Assembly (NCBI RefSeq): GCF_030272615.1
Contig: NC_081406.1
Span: 262,722,624 to 262,786,623, forward strand
Origin: Cryptomeria japonica
Taxonomy: Eukaryota; Streptophyta; Pinopsida; Cupressales; Cupressaceae
Length of the DNA stretch: 64,000 bases
Direction: 5' to 3'
Within the stretch, counting starts at the first letter, position 1. Each line of letters starts with the position of its first letter. Positions 54,457-64,000 of the stretch are shown here, in pieces. Below the pieces are notes generated by a model that saw only the letters and a list, made by a program, of their open reading frames with translations, was not told where the DNA came from and ran no database searches. The position numbers and the translations under genes are program-made.

Positions 54457-56129
54457 AAATATTGACAAACAGTTATCTATTAACCTTCAATCTATTTTTA
54501 ACAAGTTTCAGACTGATAACTTGCATGTTATTGACACTAGACAACTTTTGTATAACTTTGTATGTTGTGTAGTTTTCTTTGGGCTATGGATATTTGATCA
54601 TATGAATGCAATGAACTGAAATGGATTACTAATAAACAAAGCATACCATCATCTTATTCAGCTAATTGACATTTTGTCAAACAATTGACTTGCATCTTAG
54701 AATTTGAATACCAAACTTATTATAACACATATAGAGCTCAATTCCAAAAGGAAGGTACAACAACGACACTTTGTCATGACATGTAAAACTCTATGCAAAT
54801 AGTCACTTATAGCCAGTAGGCATTTAGACAAACATATGGCATACAAAATTGGCTTCAATCCTTCTTATTCAAATTGAAATACTGGTATGTAATGGACTGG
54901 TTAAAAGCTCAGATGCCAATGTGTTGATTCGAATAACCAAGACTCTTGGATTTTCAATGAAAGGAACTTCTACAATCTGAGTACAAATGGTAGCCACTAT
55001 AGCTATTTAATGTAATCATAAATGGATGCAAAGTAACATGAAAAACATAGTTTATTGTAGTGCCTATATTAATGATGATATGGCAGCCACCAAACAATCC
55101 TCAAACATCTTCCTTAAGCTCGAATTATGCCTCTACATATGTCGCCCCTGTTATTGCCTTGAAACTTTTTAAATAAATAAATAAATGCAGCAATAAAAGG
55201 TATTCAAATTGGTATAAAAATGATTGCCAAGACAATAGCAATTGATTCCTCAAATACCCATAACCAAAGGATGCCTCCAAGTGAAGATATGAACAAAGTA
55301 TGTTCCAGTGATGCCCTAGCAATGGTTTATCAGGCCCTTGGAAATAATTATCAGAAAGCTAATAGCTCCTCCAAGATAATCCAAAATGATTGCTATGACC
55401 TCCCAAGATGAATACTCAAATACCCACAAAGAAATAACATCCGAATGAGGCCATATGAACAAAATTGTGGTATTCCTCCAACTGATATAAAGTCTGAAAA
55501 TGAGCTATGATGAGAACTCGGAAATGGATAGATGCAATCAACTCTTAGGTAGTAAAATTGATGAGGACTCCTCACCTCAAATGCCTCCAATGTTCTCCAA
55601 ATCAGACCCTAGCAATATTTGGCCCTTGGCCACCAATTAAGCTCCAATGAAAGGACTAAGTTATCCTTCCCAATCTACAATAATCTCAGCTGATAGTTTC
55701 ACAACCTCAACATTGCTTAACCTATGAGAGTTTACATTCCCAAAGGCTTGATAATGGCAGAAACCCAAACTGGTTCCTTCTCCACACAAAGATCTCCAAA
55801 TCAAATATCAAATCCCCAATGATTATAAGCTTAACTTGACCTTCTTTTATACTTTTTCTCCAGCCTTTCAAGAAGCTTCTAGAAATAATATTAAAATAAT
55901 ATTATTTCACTTAAGTGACTTTTATGATATAATATTAATTTAAGTCACTTTATTAAATTAATTAAATATAAAGTTACCTTTTAATTTTTATTTACTTGAT
56001 AACTAAATATACATAATTAACTTAATACTTTTAATTAAAATAATCAATTAAGATATCATTAATTGGGACAACTTAATTAATTAAATTAATTAACTATTCT
56101 ACCTCAAAAAATGGGGACATTACGATTCG
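54457..56129. other. Retroelement debris; 3' end looks like a gypsy LTR on the minus strand
   Basis: No gene. At 56115-56170 the minus strand reads GGGGACAAGCAATTTTAGGG, then AGGGCG and TAATGTCCCC. That is the usual order of gypsy internal end, purine tract and LTR start, so an LTR probably extends leftwards from about 56128. Its other end is not found. Confidence 0.45.
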
Positions 56130-56303
56130 CCCTCCCTAAAATTGCTTGTCCCCAAGCAATCTCAGATGTAAAGAAAACTCTACTCCACCTGGATCCCAAA
56201 GGAAGATATGTGTAATGTCCCTATTATCACCAAAGAGCTCCTGTAACACTAGCACTAATACCACTAACTGAATCCGTTGTATCAACTCAATAGCTGATGT
56301 GAA

Positions 56304-57364
56304 TTATACCAAAGAAAGATGTGTAATGGGAACCCAAGTAGGGCAGCCATCAATCAATGACAAATCTAAGAAGATTAATTCACCAACCAACAGGTAGATA
56401 GTTGTCATGTCATATGAAATGGGTGACAAATCCAAAGATGGATTGTGGCTGCCTTCATTACCCTCCAAGGACAACTCTTGAGTGGTTGATCCACTATTAG
56501 TGTCATCACAAAAATTATCATCACCCTCAAAAGAATGTTCAACCTCAACAAAATTTCTAGAATTAGACATACTTTGCCTATCATTTTTCATGGAGTGTTG
56601 AATGTCATAATGTGTTGAAGATAGAACTTGGTTTGTTGAACCAACAACGTGTCTTGCTTTTCCATTTCTAGCCATCCATCAATCAATCTTTGGAACTGCT
56701 CCATATCAGCTGCTCCAAAGTGCCTAAAATTTGACCTTAAATGAGATGCAACATCAAAATTTCCATGTCCTCTACTTCCATCATGTGTACCCACCATAGT
56801 AACACTTATGTAACTTCCTTTTCTATAATTAAAGGTTTCCATATCATGAGAGAGTGAAGACATGTCATTGTTGTTCATGCACAGAAAATAGGGACTAATT
56901 TGAACTTGTTTGTCCTTGCCTTTGAATTCCTCCTTGGAATGATGAACAATTGCATGGCCTTTGTGACTTGAATCTATATGATCTTCCTCATATGACAATA
57001 TGGTTACCTCATGTTAATGTAAAGAAGTGTGACTGATATTATAAAAATAAGAATAGTCAGCATACCATTGTGTAAAGTTTTCACCCTTTTCAAGCACCTC
57101 TTCAATGCAAGCTTCATTCACCACACTCATAGACTCATTTTCACAAATCATTCCTTGTGAAAGGACTTCAATCTCATGAGAATTATGGAACATAATGTTG
57201 TTGTCCTCAAACAAATTAGTGATGACATCATTCCATTGCAAAGTGTCTCCTCCATCAAGTGTAGTCAAAACACTAGTAGTTGTTCCAGTAGGTAAAGGAT
57301 CAATTTTCACATCCACCTTAATATCTTGGGCCTCTAATGTAGAAGTTGTTGATTCCCAAATCAA
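56304..57364 (-). pseudogene. Unrecognised retroelement-associated frames (gypsy-like context)
   Basis: Three successive minus-strand frames: 57364-57014 (MIWESTTSTLEAQDIKVDVK), 56998-56588 (HFGAADMEQFQRLIDGWLEM) and 56675-56304. They are separated by stops or shifts and lie just upstream of the putative gypsy purine tract and 3' LTR. I see no RT, RNase H or integrase, and no clear Gag motif. They are Ser/Asn/Glu-rich with His/Met clusters. A gag-like or extra ORF of a non-autonomous element is the best guess; a decayed host gene is possible. Confidence 0.4.
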
Positions 57365-57399
57365 AAGTTTCCAAGTCCTAGAGGAATTGACACTAACTC

Positions 57400-59430
57400 A
57401 TCAACAACTTGTAAAAAGATTTGTCCAACTAAACAAGACTCAGTCACAAGACTGAGAACTCCTACACTTTTGGTTTTGCAAGAGCAAGGCGGGTCAACCT
57501 ATGCAATGTCCAAACAACCTTCATGTTCTAAGACTCGTGACATTAAAAAATACAACAGATCATCCCAATGAAAATGTAATAAGGGAGATAGATAAAATCC
57601 TGGTTTTGGCTTTAAACTTAGTCTATAAGCACCTAAGCACTCATTGAGGTTGGGTTTCTACACTAATCCTACTCCTAATGCAGAAAATAAAAGAGATCTT
57701 AATAAAGAATGATTTTGAAAACTAAAAATAAGAACCATGACCAGTTCCTTATTAGGGCAACAAAGTCAACCCACAACAAATAGATATTAAACCCAATTTG
57801 TACAACATATAACCAATCATTCCCAAGCATTAATGCATTGCATTAGCACCCTCAGTTAGAGCTTCACCGTAGCCATACTTGAAAACCCTGCATGTACATA
57901 ACATCACCTCCCATTTTATTATAAGAAGTTTAATCTCTTCCTAGAAGAGAAGGTGAAGATAAAACAACACCAGAACTTGTTGAGACAAAATAAAAGGATC
58001 CTTGATCTTTTATTTCATAAAATAATAGCAGCACATATAGGAGACAACTCTAGAAACTTAATGAAACTTGATTGCAAACTAGTTATAAACTATTTGAATG
58101 CAAATAAGAGAAAAACTCAAAACTACTCTAAGTCTAGACTATGCATGGAAGTCTTGCTTCCAACAATTACAAAAACTTACATTTAGAATTCTCTCCTTTT
58201 TTACTGAGAAGAAGAGAAAAGATATACATTGAGAAAGAAGACCTAAAAGAAACCCTAAAAGCATCTCTGAAAAAGTCATGTCTTCATCTTGAAATCTGCA
58301 TTTTGAATCTTCTCTTTTCTCTCAAACTTTGTCAAAAATTACACCTTTGATCCCTTCTGGAAACCTTGTTAAAAATCTGAAAATCGCCACTTGCAAGCAC
58401 TTGTCAAGTTCAAATCAGCACTTTGACCAAAAAATTGCTATATGTAGCCACTGTCAATCTCTGACTTGGAGCCCACTTTTTCCTCAGTTCTCAAAACTAA
58501 AAATTCACCTCTTTGGATGAAAGAGACTTCTGACTTTTGCCTGCATATTTCTTTTGACTCAAAGATAGAAAAAACAATTTGATCGAAAATGGAAAATAGT
58601 CCCCTTGTTGGAAGTGACATTTCACATTGTTTGTTGTTGTAATGGTGGGAAAGCGGTGAATGATAGATCAAGAAGGAAACTACCCTTTCCCTCAAAGAGA
58701 GATGAGAGTTTTTCTATTGATTACCATTCAAGCATTTTTCACTATGTTACATTAGAAAGAGGAGAGGATAATTCACTAGACTCAATCTCTCCACATGAAG
58801 ATGGTAGATTGAATTTTGAATGAATTGGGAATGTTAAGTTAATCCCCTCTTCCTTGCTTGAAATGGAAAGGAAATTGATTAAATTATGTAGTGCAAAGCT
58901 GACAAAGAATTGATTATAACTTGACATCGGAATATGGGATGAAGTTGTGCACTTGGATCTAGCGGTAATATGTCAAGATGAAGTTGCCCTGTGAATTTGA
59001 GGAAAATTTGCTTGGACCGTGGCGGCAATGTGCACGGTCCTTCAAAAAATCCACGAAACGAAAAGGATTTTTCCGCCTCTGCAAATGGAGCCCGAATCCA
59101 AAAGTACATATGTGCACCTGCAAACTACACACAGAAAAGAGAGGAAAGTGGGTTGGGATTGGGGGTTTTCCTTTACGTCAAACCCCAGTTTTGAAATTAA
59201 CCAAGTAATGAAAGAAAGTACTTGCAAGTAGATGTAAATGAAAGACTGAATTGTAAATCACCTCAAGGGAGTTTGTGGTAGCAATGTTGATAGAAATTCT
59301 TGTGTGGAATTGTATGTTGAAATCAATCTCCTCTTCAATGGTTGAATCCTTGACTTGAATGCAACATCTAGCCTTGAAGGGAGACTTGAGAATGCTCAAT
59401 GCTGGAAAAGAATGCTTGAATGTGTGATCG
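57400..59430. other. No gene recognised
   Basis: AT-rich sequence with only short overlapping frames. 58930-59200 is less AT-rich but has no family I recognise. No tRNA primer site or LTR border found. Confidence 0.4.
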
Positions 59431-60549
59431 TGATAGACTTAAAAAGCACTGAGAGGTGGGGTGAATCAGTGACAACAAAAACAATACCACTTCAAATACT
59501 TTTCGGTAAAGAAAGTTACCGGCTTACTTAATACCATGCATGCAATACAAAATGATATTAAAGCATCTACAACAAGTAAAAAATCCACCATAACACAAGT
59601 GTTTATACATGGAAAACCCAACTCGGAAAAACCAAGGTGAGATGGGACTCACAAGTTAACTATCTGCAGTAATAGGTAATTGACCGATTAAGGTCTACAA
59701 AAGTGCTCTGCTAGGAGCGAATCCTGTTAAAGATCCCAAAGCCCTGTTAGGAGCTATACCCTGTTAAAGGTAGTACCCTGTTAAGAGTAACCTCGGTAGA
59801 GGATTTCAAACCCAAACTAATGGATCATCTGGTTAGAGGATTTGTACAATGAAGCTTGTTAGAGCTTACCTGGTTAGGGGATTTGACTGTTGTAGTGATT
59901 AGAAAACAATAGGTGGTGTGATATAGAAGTAGGCCATCTTGCTTGAATAGATCCTCTTCTGCTCACTCAAAACTGCATCACCGACATACTCTACAACGCC
60001 TTCAATAAATCGCAATAACTTAACACTTCTATCTCGCATCATAAAAATAGTTCATCATAATGTCATTATATAGACATTAGATTTCATGTCAGCTTAGGAA
60101 CTTCATCACAATTTCCTAGGTGCAGCGTATCTAAACAATCTAACATAACGCATCACAAATTGCCGCCAAATCTTTTGGTTAGGGATAACTCATCACAACT
60201 GGTGATAACTCATAACACAATCAATGAAACCAGTTGGAACACCAATACCAGTTAAGAGTTAACCTCTTCCAACTCATAGATTGATTGTCCTCCATTTGCT
60301 TCCTTGTTGATCTTCGTTGAATCTCCAATATGGTGTCATGCCATTCCTGCATATACCAGTTAGACACCCTCAAAACCGATTGAACTTCACTATACATATA
60401 ATACCAGTTTTGCAATACAAAGACTTAGGATTAATATTGGTTTTTCATAACTAAGATGACTATGACAATGTGAACATATGTGTGTGTATGCATGTAACAT
60501 CAATGACAACACATGAATTCATCCATTACAATCATCATCAAGCCAACAA
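59431..60549 (-). repeat. Copia-type LTR (3' LTR of an element running off the window)
   Basis: Minus strand TGTTGGCTTGATG to ...AAGTCTATCA, 1119 bp, with purine tract AAAGGGGGAGAT just before it (60561-60550). The phrases GATTCACCCC and CTCTCAGT near its end match the other copia LTRs. Repeated CCCTGTTA words lie at about 59725-59790. GATCG (59426-59430) may be the left copy of its TSD. The internal region continues to the right. Confidence 0.75.
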
Positions 60550-60789
60550 TCTCCCCCTTTGGCATTGATGGCAACACTTAGAAAATTTTACAACTTTCCA
60601 ACTAAGTGTGCTTACAAAAATTGTACAAACATATTTCTACTCCCTCTTAACAATACATAAAAAAATTTCACAACACATACATATTTATACTCCCCCTTTG
60701 ACAACAATGCCAAATTGAAAAGTAAAACACATATTTATTATATCAAAATTTACATCAAAAACTGCATATACAAAAATATAGGAGTTTTA
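60550..60789 (-). other. Copia element 3' untranslated region
   Basis: Between the purine tract and the end of the reading frames. It contains two runs of CTCCCCCTTT/CTCCCCCTTTGACA type (60551 and 60690), as does the copia element at 38111-38280. Confidence 0.5.
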
Positions 60790-63700
60790 TCAAGGAGTGT
60801 TCACTGCAATTTTCAAGAAAATGTCACTGAAAGTAATCTTCATCTGAGTAAAATCATTATCCCATGTTTCCAATAATTTTTCAGTGATCTCAATGGTTGT
60901 CATAACTTGTGCAGTGAATTCTTCCATGGCATCCATTGTGCTCATCTTTGGAGTTGCCAAAACTGCTTCTGCATCCATGCATGCTCATTGTAAGATGTCC
61001 ACTTTAGGTCTCAACTGGTTCTTGAGCTCTTTCAAGAATCAGAGTCTCTTAGCCTATTCACAATCATAAATATCTAACCGATTTTGCAAATAATCAACTA
61101 ATTTGCCAAATGCTAAGGTTGAATCCTATAAAGGTATGTATGCAGTACATATCCTTTCTAGTTCCTATTTTGTTTCTTCTTGCCTTTTCTTCAAATCAAG
61201 ATAGAAAAATGAAACGTTAGATGTATAGGCCAGTATCCTTCCTCCAGTTTCAATTGCAGTCTTTACAAGATCTTTAATCAAGGATAAGGCAATCTTCCCT
61301 GTATCAATATCTTTCATTATTTTCTCTCCTCTCTTCCTTCTATAATTCTTCTTAGCTAAAGTCTGAGCAGCTTCTTCAAGGGACTTCAGTTGGTCAAAAA
61401 CATCAGCAACCAACTGGCCAAGCTTATCGATAGGAGTTGACAAATTCCCAGTGTCAGTCTCTGATAGAAGCCTTGATAGAATCTCAACGACAGTTTGAAT
61501 TGTTTATGCTTCATTTCTCTGCTCTTTCAATCTTTTCTTTTGAGCTCTAGATTGCACCACTGTAGTAATCTCCATGAGTTTAGATGCACTCATATTTTCT
61601 ACATCTATATGCCCTTTGATGCCTATTGATTCATCCTCATCATTAATTTGTTGCTTTACCTTTTCTTTTTCCTTTTCATCTTTTATCTTCTCCTCCGTTT
61701 TCTCTTTCACTTCCTCCTTTTTCTTTTCAAATTCCTTCACTTCAACCTCTTTCTTAGGTTTCTCTTTCTCTATTTCTGCCTTTGTTTGTTTCTCATGAGC
61801 ACAGCTGATTTTCCACTTGGTGTTCTTTTTCTAGTGGCGGTTGAGTATCCACACTAGGTTCAATGACCGGTGCTTCAGCTGATTCCTGTGTAACAGTAAT
61901 GACCAGTTGTTGTAAAGGTTCCATAATTGGTTCAATGATATTACTAGTTGTATCAATAGTGTCTTGTATTTCATCAGTATCATCAACAGAGATAACCGGT
62001 AGAGAAGTAGTGTCATCCTTATGCTTGATAGGATAGACAATATCTAGTGCAATAATTTCTTCTTCATCTAACTCCAATTGAGATCCAGTCTCTGTTTGAT
62101 CAGTTTTATGAGACTTCATTTGCTCCTCCATCCTTTAAATATTTCTAGCTATCTGATGAGTTTCAACTTCAACAAATTGAACCTTTCCACTCAATAACTT
62201 CAATCTTCTTGCCTTAGAATGAAACTGTCATTTGAAATTATCAAGCAATGCTAATAATTTATCTCTAGGTAATTCAGGAAAATATTGAATGAAAATTCTA
62301 TCAATAATTTCTTGATCTTGTTCTACAGCCATTTTCCACTTATTTACAAGAATAGAATACAAAGAATTAGAATATCTTTTTGAATATCTTGAGATGATCG
62401 ATTGTATTGACATAAGTGGTTGATTATCTCTTGAACAATTTGTTGCTTCCGATCATCATCAAATGAATCAAAACATTCTTTCACATTATCAAACCTATTC
62501 CTCCCTAATGTTTTTACAGTTCTCTCAAAACCAGTCATAGGTTTGTAAGATAAAGCATTAATAGGAATACTTTGGTTTGAAGTGTCTCCTACTGGTTTGG
62601 GTTTCTTACCAGTTGCTTTCATCTTCTTTGGTTCCTCTTCAGTGTTGGTATCTTTACACTTTGCTTGAAGAATGAGTTGCCTACCTCTCTTCTTCGTTAC
62701 ATTTTGCTTCTTAGCATATACTTTGGGTGTCGGTTCCTTTTTGACTTGAATACTTCTTGTCACCCTTCTACCAGTGGTCATTGAAGGTGCTTGCTCAACT
62801 TTCTTCTTCTTCTCTTTGGCAGTACTGGGTTCAGTAGGTGCATTTCTTTCCTCGTATGTTCCTAGTCTTTTCTTCTTCTTTTCCTTGGGAGATGCCAAAA
62901 GTTTGTTGGCATATCCAATTAATAAGTCATAGTTGACTTCATAACTCGTTTCTTTCATCTCATCTTTCTTGGGTTCTACAGCCTCCATAAGACAAAAGTC
63001 TGTGATAACTGTGAAACAGATGTCTTTTGCAAAGTGTTTCACCACATCTTCAAGTAGCCTTAACCTCATGCTCATCTTCTTTTGGAACTCATTAAAATAT
63101 ATGTTCATAGCAACAGAAAATGTTTTCTTTACAACCTTAATGTTGTTCTTGATTTGAGTTGTTGTCGGTATGTCCTTTAACCATTGAATGTCACCAATTC
63201 TCGGTAGGAAATTATGAAAATAGAAGAATAGACTAATCAACAGTTGACCATATTTGAACCTTTGACTACTGTCTTTCTTAATTGATTGCAGGTTCAACAT
63301 CAATTGGCTCCTTATTGCCTCGCATAATTCATAATTTGCATTCTCAGCAATCATCCTGTAAGTTGCATGCACAACAGCAGATGGCGCACTGTTCATCCTG
63401 CTGGAATAAAATATCCTATAACCAATGATCATAGTTGCAAGTCTAAATGTTGGGTCTTTAATGTTGTTGACTGAAAATGCACGACTGTCAGAGGTGGTCT
63501 GAGTTAGTGCAATCACAGTCTCTTTTGAGATTTTCCTCAGCTTTGGAACTTCATCAGTCTGCCAAAAACCAATCACTGCATGAATTTATTCCTTCGTGAT
63601 TGTATGTGACCTGTCAAGATACATATTCTCTCCATGTACATGACTAAGAATTATCCTAACATGCTCTTCTTCAAAATCTTCAAGGAAATATGTCGCATTG

Positions 63701-63963
63701 TGAAAACCCTTTTCATAAACCCTAATGAACTCGATTTTGATTTTCCTGCTTTTATCACATAAAGATTTGAGTTGAGAATAAATTGATAGTGATCCTAAAT
63801 CCTCAGTTGTACAGTCAATATAACTGGATAAATCACCTTTGATCATAACACCATCAGGAACTTCAGATAATGCATTATATGATACTATTTTGTCTGATTC
63901 CATAGACTCCATAGGTTCAGTAGTAATCATAAGTCTCTCTGCTTGCTTAGACGATGATGCCAT
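60790..63963 (-). pseudogene. Long unrecognised ORF of a copia-type element, broken
   Basis: Starts MASSSKQAERLM at 63963. The frame reaches HTITKE at 63586, meets a TAA, and continues in the same frame as IHAVIGFWQTDEVPKLRKIS to about 62344 (410 residues). After a shift near 62400 it goes on through FPELPRDKLLALLDNF, an acidic part (62131-61793), a Lys/Glu-rich stretch (61740-61504), and helical frames to 60790. The globular part (YLDRSHTITK, KDPTFRLATMIIGYRIFYSS, SAPSAVVHATYRMIAENANY, LPRIGDIQWLKDIP) resembles the putative plant transposon protein domain seen in many plant repeats, by recollection only. A KKR/KRGR basic patch follows. It sits next to the 3' LTR with no pol visible. It may be the sole ORF of a non-autonomous element, or an extra 3' ORF like that of SIRE-type copia elements if pol lies beyond 64,000. 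Confidence 0.55.
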
Positions 63964-64000
63964 TCTGGATAAACTCGATTTGAGAGAGATTAACAAAAGA

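Noticed and set aside
59725-59790. CCCTGTTA short repeat as a functional array
   Set aside because: Only four or five irregular copies within a copia LTR; similar wording is common in such LTRs.
60790-63963. Envelope-like ORF
   Set aside because: Position fits SIRE-type elements, but I see no signal peptide or transmembrane segment, and the basic and Lys/Glu-rich parts argue for a nucleic-acid or structural role.

Overview
This is a repeat-rich nuclear segment of a land plant, most likely a gymnosperm of the conifer type. The reasons are one disease-resistance gene of the TIR-NBS-LRR (TNL) class with conifer-like architecture, a broken PLS-class PPR gene, and a background made almost entirely of old, nested transposable elements. 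The species is inference. There are no bacterial or organellar features.

Layout. 0.65-1.5 kb: PPR pseudogene, minus strand. 2.4-8.1 kb: a decayed L1-type LINE, minus strand, with ORF1, ORF2 and a plausible target-site duplication (TSD). 8.4-9.4 kb: a fold-back element and a truncated tRNA-derived SINE. 10.2-14.3 kb: the TNL gene, plus strand, five exons, with an apparent 1-bp deletion in exon 3; a probable C-terminal exon at 15.0-15.5 kb is separated from it by a probable solo copia LTR. 17.7-21.4 kb: nested repeats, in which a 330-bp tandem duplication is split by a hAT-like element that carries a full-length SINE, followed by a Tat-like solo LTR. 21.6-22.7 kb: a second, dead copy of the TNL tail.

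22.9-28.4 and 33.5-36.7 kb are two copies of one segment. The first copy gained three insertions (a fold-back element, a solo copia LTR and a small hAT-type MITE), and the second copy supplies the empty site for each. Between them lies a gypsy remnant (29.8-33.4 kb) with a readable tRNA-Met primer site. A decayed copia element occupies 36.7-40.5 kb.

40,979-54,451 is a complete 13.5-kb Ty3/gypsy element of the Tat type, minus strand. It has 768-bp LTRs that differ at one base, a 5-bp TSD, a pol with a second RNase H, and no recognisable gag core or protease. On the opposite strand in its 3' region it carries a two-exon gene for a Plant Mobile Domain protein. The non-coding parts hold the most unusual signals in the window: three arrays of a CGCGTCTGTGT-type motif spaced alternately about 19 and 21 bp, and an array of six units with a conserved loop but different, self-complementary stems. 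54.5-64 kb is further retroelement debris: gypsy-like ORFs, then a copia-type LTR with an unrecognised, broken reading frame next to it that runs off the window.

The only candidate host gene with plausible expression is the TNL. The Tat element is the youngest large insertion.
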